Shown piece by piece: positions 33,043 through 41,820 of a stretch of DNA of 51,552 bases (the first letter of the stretch is position 1; every line of letters starts with the position of its first letter). Under the pieces are notes generated by a model that saw only the letters and a program-made list of their open reading frames with translations, searched no databases and was not told where the DNA came from. The stretch is from Bacteroidota bacterium (GTDB taxonomy: Bacteria; Bacteroidota; Bacteroidia; Cytophagales; Microscillaceae). The position numbers and the translations under genes are program-made. The stretch spans positions 1-51,552 of the forward strand of contig RDXZ01000015.1 of NCBI GenBank assembly GCA_004293265.1. The letters are read 5' to 3'.

Positions 33043-33417
33043 TTTAACATGAGTTCGGGATAAAAATCATAAAAAAATTTAATTCTTTGACAATTTTAGT
33101 GATATAATGAATTTTTAGAAAGAAAAATAGAAAAAAATGATATTGTGTAATTTCAACCCTTAGGGTATGTGTTTAAAAATTGCTCAAAAGAGCAATTTTT
33201 AAACACATACCCTAAGGGTTGAAATCCTCTGAAAGAAAAACCTCTCAATTTTCGCTACAATTGTCAGCGTATCAAAAAAATTTTTCATAAAATAAGGTCA
33301 AACTTCCATCAAATCGCACCCACTTAATTTTATAAAAAATATTTAAAATAATATTTATATATAAATAATTGAAAATCAATTGTTTACAAATAAAATTTAC
33401 CCCGAACTCACGTTAAA
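33043..33417. mobile_element. MITE-like non-coding element with 22-bp terminal inverted repeats
   Basis: The left end (33043-33064; core ATGAGTTCGGG) and right end (33396-33417) are inverted repeats matching at 20 of 22 positions. The same 22-mer occurs alone at 2457-2478. Inside are a 12-bp inverted pair with one mismatch (33088-33099 and 33255-33266, TGACAATT core) and the perfect 76-bp hairpin at 33150-33225. No transposase is encoded. A miniature element mobilised in trans by a related IS is the natural interpretation. No clear target duplication was seen. Confidence 0.6.
33150..33225. repeat. perfect hairpin with 36-bp arms and 4-nt loop
   Basis: Arms 33150-33185 and 33190-33225 are exact reverse complements around an AAAA loop. 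Each arm contains a short near-palindrome (CCCTTAGGG). It is far longer than a normal intrinsic terminator and could fold as RNA or extrude as a DNA cruciform. Confidence 0.85.
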
Positions 33418-33431
33418 TAGTTACAAAAAAT

Positions 33432-34184
33432 CTATTGATTTTTTTTCACCACTGTCGCACTTGCTTGTGCATTAGGTAGCACCAAAATATCAGCCAAATT
33501 GACGTGTAAAGGTCTTGAAATAGTAAAAGCAATGATTTCAGCAATATCCTGTGGCATCAAAGGTTGAAAGTTTTGATAAGTTTGAGCGGCTCTTTCTGCA
33601 TTTCCTTTAAATCTTACCAAAGAAAATTCGGTTTCCACCAATCCCGGATTAATCCCTGAAACTTTAATTCCGTGTGCATTTAGGTCAATTCTCATACCTT
33701 GTGTGAGCGCATCAACCGCGTATTTACTCGCACAATACACATTTCCACGTGGATAAACTTCTTTTCCTGCCAACGAACCGATATTGATAATATGTCCTTT
33801 TTCTTGGGCAATCATCATAGGCATAATGGCTTTGCTGACGTATAAAAGCCCTTTTACATTAATATCCAACATCAAATCCCAATCTTCTACATCTCCCTCT
33901 TGTATGGTAGAAAGTCCGTGTGCATTGCCTGCATTGTTGATTAAAACTTCTATATTTTTCCATTCATTAGGCAAAGAATCGATGGCTTTTTGGACTTCTT
34001 TTTTATCTCTGACATCAAAATTTAATGTATAAATTTTTGTCAATTTACTTAATTTTTCTGTCAATTCGTTTAATCTTTCTTGTCGTCTGCCACAAAGAAT
34101 TAAAGGATATTGCAAAGATGCTAAATGTTCTGCTGTGGCTTTTCCTATGCCCGAAGTTGCACCTGTGATAAGAGTTATTTTCAT
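33432..34184 (-). CDS. short-chain dehydrogenase/reductase (classical SDR)
   Basis: The 250-aa protein has the complete classical SDR set: TGATSGIG (7-14) for NADP(H), NNAGNAHG, the catalytic Ser in INIGSLAG, YCASK (Y150, K154), and NPGLVETEFS. The sequence is closest in feel to YdfG-like NADP-dependent 3-hydroxy acid (L-allo-threonine) dehydrogenases; the exact substrate is not certain. The frame is open to an ATG at 34250, but that lies at the promoter's transcription start and adds 22 basic residues, so 34184 is used. A TATCTTTG -7 element lies at 34255-34248. Confidence 0.88.
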   Translation of the reverse strand: MKITLITGATSGIGKATAEHLASLQYPLILCGRRQERLNELTEKLSKLTKIYTLNFDVRDKKEVQKAIDSLPNEWKNIEVLINNAGNAHGLSTIQEGDVEDWDLMLDINVKGLLYVSKAIMPMMIAQEKGHIINIGSLAGKEVYPRGNVYCASKYAVDALTQGMRIDLNAHGIKVSGINPGLVETEFSLVRFKGNAERAAQTYQNFQPLMPQDIAEIIAFTISRPLHVNLADILVLPNAQASATVVKKNQ

Positions 34185-34247
34185 TTTTTTGATATATTTT
34201 TTGAACTTTAAAAATTTTGAAATTATTTTTTTGATAATAATATGCCA

Positions 34248-34255
34248 CAAAGATA
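34248..34255 (-). promoter_or_regulatory. -7 promoter element TATCTTTG for the SDR gene
   Basis: A perfect TAnnTTTG octamer on the minus strand, 63 nt upstream of the preferred ATG at 34184. No matching -33 is evident. Confidence 0.5.
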
Positions 34256-34384
34256 ATAAAAAACCTTTGATAATTTTATAATTTTATCAGTCGAATTATT
34301 TTTTGAACATATCTATATACTTTTTATGCCAACTTACACGCAGAACAAAATGCTGTTTCACTAATCTCATACATTGTGTTGTTT

Positions 34385-34478
34385 ATTAGACTTCCTGCGA
34401 AATTGTTTTTTTAAGCCTCACTCCCTGCCCTCTCTCCACTTTGAGAGAGGGAAAAGGTGATTTCGCAGGAAGTCTAAT
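34385..34478. mobile_element. 94-bp inverted-repeat element, MITE-like
   Basis: Perfect 19-bp ends (ATTAGACTTCCTGCGAAAT, 34385-34403; complement 34460-34478) enclose an inner hairpin with 9-bp arms (CCCTCTCTC/GAGAGAGGG, 34428-34451). The flanks GTGTTGTTT (34376-34384) and GTGTTATTT (34479-34487) match at 8 of 9 positions and could be a target duplication. The local C-rich strand (CTCACTCCCTGCCC) is unlike the surrounding AT-rich DNA, suggesting an outside origin. Confidence 0.6.
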
Positions 34479-34625
34479 GTGTTATTTATTGTGTCTGTTC
34501 AAATTGTTAGCATATTTTTAGCAGTAATTTTCAAAAATTATAGATTTTTCTTATGATTGTTATCTTAAACTTATATTTCAATACAAAAAAATGATATAAA
34601 TTCTTATAATTTTTATATTTTTTAT

Positions 34626-34633
34626 TACCTTTG
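34626..34633 (+). promoter_or_regulatory. -7 promoter element TACCTTTG for cystathionine beta-synthase
   Basis: TACCTTTG matches TAnnTTTG and sits 39 nt before the ATG at 34673. A possible TTG start at 34631 falls inside this element, which argues against that start. Confidence 0.6.
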
Positions 34634-34672
34634 CAAAGGTATTTTTATTTTTTTCAATTAGATTTATTTTTT

Positions 34673-36052
34673 ATGCAATATTATAATTCAATTATAGAAA
34701 CGATTGGTAACACGCCACTTGTCAAACTTAACCGTATTTTCAAAGGTATTAAAGGAACTGTTTTAGCCAAAGTAGAATATTTTAATCCGGGTAACTCTGT
34801 CAAAGATAGAATGGCAGTCAAAATGGTAGAAGATGCCGAAAAAGCAGGTTTGTTGAAACCGGGCGGCACTATTATCGAAGGTACATCAGGCAATACAGGA
34901 ATGGGCTTGGCATTGGCAGCTATCGCAAAAGGGTATAAATGTATATTTACGATGGCAGATAAACAATCACAACAAAAAATTGATATTTTGCGTGCAGTAG
35001 GTGCGGAGGTTGTGGTTTGTCCGACTAATGTTGCTCCTGATGACCCTCGTTCTTATTATTCAGTAGCACGCCGTTTGAACAAAGAAATTCCGAATTCTTT
35101 TTATCCAAATCAATATGATAATTTATCAAATACTGCGGCACATTACGAAACTACTGGACCTGAAATTTGGAAACAAACCGAAGGAAAAATCACGCATTAT
35201 GTATCTACGGTAGGTACAGGTGGTACAATGTGTGGCACTGCAAAATATTTGAAAGAACAAAATCCAAATATTTTTACATTAGGTATCGATACGTATGGCT
35301 CTGTATTCAAAAAATATAAAGAAACAGGAGTTTTTGATGAAAATGAAATTTATCCTTATCTTACTGAAGGTTTTGGAGAAGATATTTTACCACAAAACGT
35401 AGATTTTAGTTTGATAGATTTATTTATCAAAGTTACAGACAAAGACGCGGCAATCATGGCAAGAAGACTTTCGAGAGAAGAAGGACTTTTTATTGGTTGG
35501 TCGTGTGGCTCGGCGGTTTTTGGAGCATTAGAATATGCTCGCCAAAATCTCAAAGAAAATGATGTAATGGTCATTATTTTGCCCGACCATGGAACAAGAT
35601 ATTTAGGTAAAATTTATAATGATGCTTGGATGAAAGACCACGGATTTTTAGAAATGCGTGATTTTGCTACTGCCAGAGATATTATCAAATATCACCAAAA
35701 ACAAGGCAGAAAAGAGGTAATCACCATCGATAAAGGAACTACGGTTATTGATGCCATTAAAATTATGGGAAAAGAAGGTATTTCACAACTACCTATCACA
35801 GACGGAGAGCATTTTATTGGTAGTATCACAGACTCAAAACTATTGTATCAAATGATTGAAACGCCTGAAATTAAAGATAAATTAGTTACGGAAGTGATGG
35901 GAAAACCTTTCAAGTTTGTTGCTTTGGACAATACCATAGATGTTTTATCCTCTTTGATTGACCAAGAAAACAAAGCACTTTTAGTACGTGATGATTTGTA
36001 TAGAATTTATATTATCACACAAGCCGATTTATTAGAAGCCATATCAAATTAA
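34673..36052 (+). CDS. cbs: cystathionine beta-synthase (PLP fold-type II plus two CBS domains)
   Basis: The 459-aa protein begins with a cysteine-synthase/CBS catalytic core: IGNTPLVKLN, the PLP lysine in NSVKDRMA (K44), the substrate loop EGTSGNTGMGLA, the phosphate loop STVGTGGTMCGTAKYL, and EGLFIGWSCGSAVFGAL. The C-terminal ~115 residues are two CBS motifs (VITIDKGTTVIDAIKIMGKE, ISQLPITDG; VTEVMGKPFKFVALDNTIDV). It condenses L-serine (or O-acetylserine) with homocysteine (or sulfide). Bacterial forms like this lack the N-terminal haem domain of human CBS, as here. The regulatory CBS pair may bind adenosyl ligands. It is monocistronic, between its own promoter and a 22-bp terminator hairpin. 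Confidence 0.92.
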   Translation: MQYYNSIIETIGNTPLVKLNRIFKGIKGTVLAKVEYFNPGNSVKDRMAVKMVEDAEKAGLLKPGGTIIEGTSGNTGMGLALAAIAKGYKCIFTMADKQSQQKIDILRAVGAEVVVCPTNVAPDDPRSYYSVARRLNKEIPNSFYPNQYDNLSNTAAHYETTGPEIWKQTEGKITHYVSTVGTGGTMCGTAKYLKEQNPNIFTLGIDTYGSVFKKYKETGVFDENEIYPYLTEGFGEDILPQNVDFSLIDLFIKVTDKDAAIMARRLSREEGLFIGWSCGSAVFGALEYARQNLKENDVMVIILPDHGTRYLGKIYNDAWMKDHGFLEMRDFATARDIIKYHQKQGRKEVITIDKGTTVIDAIKIMGKEGISQLPITDGEHFIGSITDSKLLYQMIETPEIKDKLVTEVMGKPFKFVALDNTIDVLSSLIDQENKALLVRDDLYRIYIITQADLLEAISN

Positions 36053-36090
36053 GGTAGTTTTTATGTTGTTTTTGATTTAAAAAAAATCGT

Positions 36091-36150
36091 AATTATTTAG
36101 GTTATTTTGGTGGAAGTGTGGACGCTTGCACCAAAATAACCTAAATAATT
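36091..36150. terminator. very strong bidirectional terminator (22-bp perfect stem)
   Basis: Exact 22-bp arms (36091-36112 and 36129-36150) with a further 5-bp inner stem containing a G-T pair (AAGTG/CGCTT) lie between the convergent cystathionine beta-synthase and kinase genes. Confidence 0.85.
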
Positions 36151-36183
36151 TTCATAAAAATTACTTTTAAAAGTTTATTTTGT

Positions 36184-39100
36184 CTATTCTATTTTGAAAC
36201 CAATCACCAACACATCATCTGTTTGATGTATATCTTTTCGCCATTCTAACAATGTTCTATCCAATATTTCTTTTTGCTCCTCGAATGTTTCTTTATGAAT
36301 ATCGAACAATAATTTTCTAAATTCGGTTTTCATAAATTTTTTGTTTAATTCTCCACCAAATTGGTCTTGATAGCCATCAGAATAAATATAACAATGCGTA
36401 GGTTTATCGATTTTGATGGTATATTCTTCAAAATTAACAAGTTTTTTTCTGATTTCTCCACCAATACCATATATACTTCCTTTTATTACTTGTAATTCGT
36501 TGTCTTGAATATACACAAGAGAATTTTTAGCACCTGCAAAGTGTAATAATTTTTCAGATTTATCCCAAACGCAAAGCGTTAAATCCATACCATCACGGTT
36601 TTGTGTTTCGTGTTGTTTTAGCATTTGATTGATGGCTTCGTCCATTTTTTTCAATATCAACGAAGGGCTTAAAATATTATTGGCTAAAATAATTTCACTC
36701 AATAAAGCATGCCCAATCATAGACATAAAAGCGCCAGGCACACCATGACCTGTGCAATCTACCGCAGCAATTATTGCTTTTTCACCTTTTTGAGCAAACC
36801 AATAAAAATCACCAGAAACAATATCACGCGGTCTAAAAAGAATAAAATGCTCTTTGAAATTTTGCTTGATGAGTTCGATATTAGGCAAAATAGCTTCTTG
36901 TATTCTTTGTCCATAATTAATACTTGCAGTAATATTTCCGTTTTGTTCTTTTATTTCTTGGTATGCTTGGTTTAATTGCAACGTTCTTTCTTCCACTTTA
37001 TCCTCCAAATTTTCGTACAATAGTGCATTTTCTACTGAAATGGCTATTTGTGAAGAAAGCACTTTTAATATTTCCAAACGTTCATTGGTAAAAGCCCCGA
37101 TACTTAAATTATTTTCTAAATACAATATACCAACTATTTTGCCTGTTTTGAGCAAAGGCATACACAAAAGCGATTTTACTTTTTGTTTTTTGATATAAGG
37201 AATATGCGTAAATTGTCCTTTGTGAGCAGCATCATCTAAAACAACAATTTGTTGAACGCGTACTACATAATTGACAATTTCGGTAGAGAGCAAAAACTCA
37301 TCTTCTTTTATTTCATCTAACAAAATCGATTGTAAAATATTGATTTTTGTAGCACTTTCATCAACTTCTGCTTCTAAATAAAGTTTTTCATTTCTATATA
37401 AAAACAAGAAACCACGTTCAGCACCTGAGTTTTCAATCAAAATCTTCATCATTTTTTCTAACAAAGAATCTAATACAACTTCTTGAGAAAGCATTTGAGA
37501 GGCTTTGATAAGTGTAACAAAATCCAATGTATCATTTATATTTTTTGACTGACTTGAAGAAACAGAGGTTTCTTTGATGGAAGATTTGAATGTAATATTA
37601 TCAAATTGAGTTCCTGATTTACCTTTGAGCAAATAATTATATTTTTTTTGAAGTTGCTCTACTTTTTTAGTTGCTCCCCAAATATTATATAATTGGTGTG
37701 CTTCCTGCCAATGTAACTGTGCTATTTTAGGTTTATTCAATTTTTCATAAAATAAAGCGGCTGATTCTGTAGCAAGCGCATTTTCAAAAATAAATCCTTG
37801 TTTTCGACTTTCTTCTATGGCTATTTCATACAAATCCATTGCTTCCAAATAATTACCATCTATTTGTGCTGTCATTGCTTGTATGAGTGTATATTTATTA
37901 TAAAAATTAGCAGGATTTAGTTCACTTAAAGTTTTGAGTTTATTGACAAAATCCTTGATTTGTTCTAAAACTTCTTCTTTATCTGCCAATCCTTCTATTA
38001 CCATTTTTAGCTGAATAATGGGATAATAAAAATGAAATGTAAAATACTGCAAAGTTCCCATCACAAAAGGGAGGAGTTTTTGGGCTTCACCGATATTTTT
38101 TGAGGCTTCTTTAGTTTGGTGCATTACCAAATCAGCTATTGCTTTCAAAGAATATGCAACAAAAGTAGCCCCAATCGATTGGTTTTGCTGTGTCAGTTTG
38201 ACTATATTTTCAAACTGATAAGGCAAATTATGAGGAGGTTTAATTTGTTTATCGGTAAGTTCGCTTACCAAAGTATAGGTCGAGATAAGAATATCAATCG
38301 TTAGTGTATTTTGGTATTTAAGTGCTACTTGTAAATTATCCTCTATTTTTTGGATAACAATATGTAAGGAATTGCCTTGCAACAAGTTAGCAATTGGCAC
38401 AAATGATATGTTGTAAGAGGCAAACTGTAGTTCACCTGATTGTAAGCCTATTTGCATACCTTCTTGTAAGATAGGCATAATTTCTTTAGCAGGTTTGGTG
38501 GGATAAATCAAAAATAAGCCCAATACAAAACAAGTATTGCATTTTTGCCTTAAATTATTGTATTTTTCGCTTAATTTATATGATAATTCGCCATATTGAT
38601 ACCCTGACTTATAATCGCCAAATATTATCCCTGATAAAATTCCATACGAGCTATAAGCGGTGGCTAATTCAGGAACATTGCCTTTTCCAAGCCCGAGGGC
38701 AGTTGCATTGACAATAATAAAAGTCCATAAATTAGGATTAGAAAGATAAGCAGGGGAAGCTAAATTGACTAAAATTTTAGCCACTAAAATATCTCGTTTC
38801 TCTTGGGCATCAGGTGCATCTACCAAACTTAAAATATCTCGCCCTGCCAAATTTTGCATCACTGCTCCAATGCCTGCCCCAATACCAGCTTCTAAATTAG
38901 CATCATTAGGAATACTAAAATCTAATAGATCAAGAGCTTTTTTACCATACTCAATAGCGTCATTGTATTTTGCACGTAAGGTAGCCTGAACGATTAAAGT
39001 GTTATAAATATCTGCCTTTTCTAAGTTATTTTGGACATTTTCAAGAGCATTTTGAGCATATTTTTCTGAATTTTCAAAATTTCCGTTCAAATATTCTACC

Positions 39101-41445
39101 TCCATCAATTTGGTAAATAAATTTAAAGCAAAATTATAATCATCTTGCCAAATATTTTCATTAGTGAAGGCTAAGCTTTTTTCTAAATAATCTAAGGCGC
39201 TTACATAAGCATTGGCATTTTTTGCTTTCACTGAGGCTTGAAAATTGAGGTCTTTCAATAATTTAATCGTTTCTACATCATTAACCAACTCTTTTGCTTG
39301 ATTGAATTGATTGATAATATTAAAAATCTCTTGTTCTAATTTTTCGTTAGAAGTAGATTTTAATAAAGTTTGTCCTATTTTTAAATGCACACTTGCTAAA
39401 CTTTTTTCTTCAATCAACGAATAGGAGGCTTGTTGGATACGGTCATGTTGAAATTTATAACCTTTTTTTGTCCTTGATATTAGTTGTTCTTCTAAGGCAT
39501 ATTCCAAATAATTTTCAATTTCTGTTTCTGAATTAATTTCTAATATCGCTCCAAGAATAGAGGCATCAAATTGATTGTTGAACGCAGCAGCAAATTGAAG
39601 TAATTGTATCGTTTCTTTGGGTAATTTTTCAATTTTATTGACCAATAATTCGACCACATTATCAGTGATATTTTGGGCTTTAATTTTTTCATTATCCCAT
39701 TTCCATTGATAATTGTTATAATCAAAAGTTAATAATTTTTCTTCGTATAAAGTTATCAAAAATTGATTGACAAAGAATGGATTGCCTTGTGTTTTATCAA
39801 AAATAAGTTTTGCTAAACTTTCTGACGAATTTTCATCTACTTTGAGCGTATCTGCTACAATATTTTTTGTGTGTTGTAATGTTAAATTATTCAGGCTAAT
39901 ACTTTGTATTTCAGTGTATTCAGATAAATTTTTCAACATTAACGTAAGCGGATGTGTTGCATCAACTTCATTATCACGATAAGAGGCTACGATAAATAAA
40001 TATTGGTTTTGCGTGCTTTGCAAAAACAATTCAATCAGTCGTAAACTTGCAGTATCAGCCCATTGCAAATCGTCTATAACCAAAGCAATTGGGTGTTCTT
40101 GTTTGGTAAAAACTTTGATAAATTCCTCAAAAGTATAATTAAATCTATTTTGTGTTTCTGCTGCGGGTAATTTTTCGACTTCTGGTTGTTTGCCAATAAT
40201 AAACTCTAAACGAGGAATTACCTCCACAATCACATCACCATTTCCTTCTAAGGCATCTAACAAATCATTTTTCCAGATAGTAACTTTTTCTTTGGATTCT
40301 GTTAAAATATTATCTATCAAAACATCAAATGCTTGAATAATGGCTGAATAAGGAATATTGCGTTGAAATTGCTCAAATTTTCCTTTGATATAATAGCCTT
40401 TTTCTTCTGTGATTGGTTTTTGAATTTCTTGAATAAGGGCAGATTTACCAATGCCTGAATAACCTTTGACCAACATAATTTGAGGCTTGCCTTCTTGACA
40501 AACTTTATCAAATACCTGCAATAATTTTTTTGTATCTTCTTCTCTGCCGTATAATTTTTGAGGAATATGAAATTTATCAGAATGGTCAGTTTTTCCTAAT
40601 TCAAAATTTATTTCTTCTCCTCTTTCTAAATATTCTAAACAATTATTCAAATCATTTTCCAAACCTTTGGCAGATTGATAGCGGTCTTCTGCATTTTTAG
40701 AAAGTAATTTTAATACAATTTTCGAAATCACTTCTGAAATTTCTTTATTGATTAGATGAGGTGCTTTTGGCATCAAAGCAATATGTGCGTGGATAAGTTC
40801 TATGTGTTCAGTGGTTTTAAATGGAAGTTCGCCTACCAACATTTCATACATCACCACACCCAAAGAGTATAAATCAGTACGATAATCAATATTTCTATTC
40901 ATTCTACCCGTTTGTTCAGGAGAAATATACAACAAACTACCTTCCAACTGATTGATATTGGCTATTTCTCTTTTTTCGACTGAAAGTTGTGTAGCAATAT
41001 CAAAATCGATGATAGTGGTTTGTAGTGTATCAGGATTGATTAAAATATTATTGCTGTTAATATCTTTATGAATCACATTGTTTTGGTGGATTATTTCCAA
41101 TGCTTTTGTGATGTTGATAGCAATTTTTATTCCTTCTTTGACACTAATTTTTCTATCTTTTAAAAAATTAGATATAGTTGGCGATTCAATATATTCACTC
41201 ACAATAATTACCGAATTGCCTTGTGGCAATAAAGCCAAAACTTTTACAATTCCATCATTTTGAACACTTTGACTGATTGCAAACTCTGTTTCAAAACGTT
41301 TCAATTCATTGGGGCTTGGATAAGCAGATGATGTAGTTTTTAATACAAATTTTTCATTATGTTGATTGAAAGCCAAAAAAACACTTGTTTTTTCTGATTT
41401 ATAAAGATTTTTTATAATTTGATAACCTATAATATTATTCTCCAT
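36184..41445 (-). CDS. Ser/Thr kinase - AAA ATPase - TPR-like - GAF - SpoIIE/PP2C phosphatase fusion
   Basis: The modules of this 1753-aa cytoplasmic protein run as follows. The protein kinase (~1-275) has VLKTT (K36), VIHKDINSNNILIN and IIDFDIATQL in place of DFG, then LYISPEQTGRM. The AAA/PknK-type ATPase (~290-640) has the FHIPQKLYGREED box, Walker A VKGYSGIGKSALI and Walker B IALVIDDLQWADTASLRLIE. A long helical TPR-like region (~680-1290) follows. A GAF domain (~1310-1465; ENSGAERGFLFLYRNEKLYL) and coiled coil (~1466-1500) lead to a SpoIIE phosphatase (~1500-1753; DIVSGDFYW, AVDCTGHGVPGAFMSMIG, YIYSDGYQDQFGG, TDDVLVIGF). Kinase and phosphatase in one chain suggest self-contained phospho-switching. 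It is transcribed 21 nt after the small gene at 41467. Similar fusions are known in Cytophagales; the partner is unknown. Confidence 0.88.
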   Translation of the reverse strand: MENNIIGYQIIKNLYKSEKTSVFLAFNQHNEKFVLKTTSSAYPSPNELKRFETEFAISQSVQNDGIVKVLALLPQGNSVIIVSEYIESPTISNFLKDRKISVKEGIKIAINITKALEIIHQNNVIHKDINSNNILINPDTLQTTIIDFDIATQLSVEKREIANINQLEGSLLYISPEQTGRMNRNIDYRTDLYSLGVVMYEMLVGELPFKTTEHIELIHAHIALMPKAPHLINKEISEVISKIVLKLLSKNAEDRYQSAKGLENDLNNCLEYLERGEEINFELGKTDHSDKFHIPQKLYGREEDTKKLLQVFDKVCQEGKPQIMLVKGYSGIGKSALIQEIQKPITEEKGYYIKGKFEQFQRNIPYSAIIQAFDVLIDNILTESKEKVTIWKNDLLDALEGNGDVIVEVIPRLEFIIGKQPEVEKLPAAETQNRFNYTFEEFIKVFTKQEHPIALVIDDLQWADTASLRLIELFLQSTQNQYLFIVASYRDNEVDATHPLTLMLKNLSEYTEIQSISLNNLTLQHTKNIVADTLKVDENSSESLAKLIFDKTQGNPFFVNQFLITLYEEKLLTFDYNNYQWKWDNEKIKAQNITDNVVELLVNKIEKLPKETIQLLQFAAAFNNQFDASILGAILEINSETEIENYLEYALEEQLISRTKKGYKFQHDRIQQASYSLIEEKSLASVHLKIGQTLLKSTSNEKLEQEIFNIINQFNQAKELVNDVETIKLLKDLNFQASVKAKNANAYVSALDYLEKSLAFTNENIWQDDYNFALNLFTKLMEVEYLNGNFENSEKYAQNALENVQNNLEKADIYNTLIVQATLRAKYNDAIEYGKKALDLLDFSIPNDANLEAGIGAGIGAVMQNLAGRDILSLVDAPDAQEKRDILVAKILVNLASPAYLSNPNLWTFIIVNATALGLGKGNVPELATAYSSYGILSGIIFGDYKSGYQYGELSYKLSEKYNNLRQKCNTCFVLGLFLIYPTKPAKEIMPILQEGMQIGLQSGELQFASYNISFVPIANLLQGNSLHIVIQKIEDNLQVALKYQNTLTIDILISTYTLVSELTDKQIKPPHNLPYQFENIVKLTQQNQSIGATFVAYSLKAIADLVMHQTKEASKNIGEAQKLLPFVMGTLQYFTFHFYYPIIQLKMVIEGLADKEEVLEQIKDFVNKLKTLSELNPANFYNKYTLIQAMTAQIDGNYLEAMDLYEIAIEESRKQGFIFENALATESAALFYEKLNKPKIAQLHWQEAHQLYNIWGATKKVEQLQKKYNYLLKGKSGTQFDNITFKSSIKETSVSSSQSKNINDTLDFVTLIKASQMLSQEVVLDSLLEKMMKILIENSGAERGFLFLYRNEKLYLEAEVDESATKINILQSILLDEIKEDEFLLSTEIVNYVVRVQQIVVLDDAAHKGQFTHIPYIKKQKVKSLLCMPLLKTGKIVGILYLENNLSIGAFTNERLEILKVLSSQIAISVENALLYENLEDKVEERTLQLNQAYQEIKEQNGNITASINYGQRIQEAILPNIELIKQNFKEHFILFRPRDIVSGDFYWFAQKGEKAIIAAVDCTGHGVPGAFMSMIGHALLSEIILANNILSPSLILKKMDEAINQMLKQHETQNRDGMDLTLCVWDKSEKLLHFAGAKNSLVYIQDNELQVIKGSIYGIGGEIRKKLVNFEEYTIKIDKPTHCYIYSDGYQDQFGGELNKKFMKTEFRKLLFDIHKETFEEQKEILDRTLLEWRKDIHQTDDVLVIGFKIE

Positions 41446-41466
41446 TTTTTTACCTTTAATGTGTTG

Positions 41467-41820
41467 TTAGTTTTTTTTATTATTTTGAAAATTAGGATAT
41501 ACATTTTGTTCAAACATAGTATGAACATCTTGTCTATGTTTTTTATCTAATTTATTGATTAAACTTTTGTATTCCTCTATATGGTCGTCTTCTGTGGTTA
41601 CTTTATGGATTTCAGGCACCCAAACAGGATGTAAAGTAAAACCAAAATTATATTCAGGGTGTGTCAGCGTGCATACAATATGCGTTTGGCTGGGCGTATT
41701 GATGAACACATAACCGTACATATCTTCAGGTATTTTGCCCGATTTGACTTGTAATATTAAATTTAAACTTTCTCGTGTTGAAGAAACCAAAGAACGTTTG
41801 GGAACATTAGATTCGAACAT
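41467..41820 (-). CDS. small conserved-looking protein upstream of the kinase fusion, function unknown
   Basis: The 117-aa protein (MFESNVPKRSLVSSTRESLN...) contains LQVKSGKIPEDMYGYVFINT, QTHIVCTLTHPEYNFGFTLH and an acidic-basic helical tail (EEYKSLINKLDKKHRQDVHT). It has no signal peptide or known domain. The frame is open back to an ATG at 41922, which would add a hydrophobic 34-residue leader (IIYSVFIIDFCTIIDVI). I favour 41820 because the globular sequence starts there, but the longer form is possible. Only 21 nt separate it from the kinase gene, so the two are probably co-transcribed and may interact. Confidence 0.6.
   Translation of the reverse strand: MFESNVPKRSLVSSTRESLNLILQVKSGKIPEDMYGYVFINTPSQTHIVCTLTHPEYNFGFTLHPVWVPEIHKVTTEDDHIEEYKSLINKLDKKHRQDVHTMFEQNVYPNFQNNKKN

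Larger units (their letters stand above)
32981..33431. other. 451-nt gene-free region occupied by nested inverted repeats
   Basis: It holds a copy of the 15-mer AACTTTCCAAAAGTT (32988), then the 375-bp inverted-repeat-bounded element (33043-33417) with a 36-bp-armed hairpin inside. I see no protein-coding frame with support. Confidence 0.7.
34185..34672. other. 488-nt divergent intergenic region: two promoters and one small inverted-repeat element
   Basis: It holds the SDR promoter at the left, the 94-bp inverted-repeat element at 34385-34478 in the middle, and the cystathionine beta-synthase promoter at the right (34626-34633). I see no supported small gene. Confidence 0.6.

Noticed and set aside
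33150-33225. Interpretation of the 36-bp hairpin as an ordinary intrinsic terminator
   Set aside because: It is over 160 nt from the nearest stop codon, much longer than the other terminators in the window, and lies inside a larger inverted-repeat element.
34631-34672. TTG start extending cystathionine beta-synthase by 14 residues
   Set aside because: The TTG lies inside the TACCTTTG promoter element and the added residues are not part of the conserved family start.
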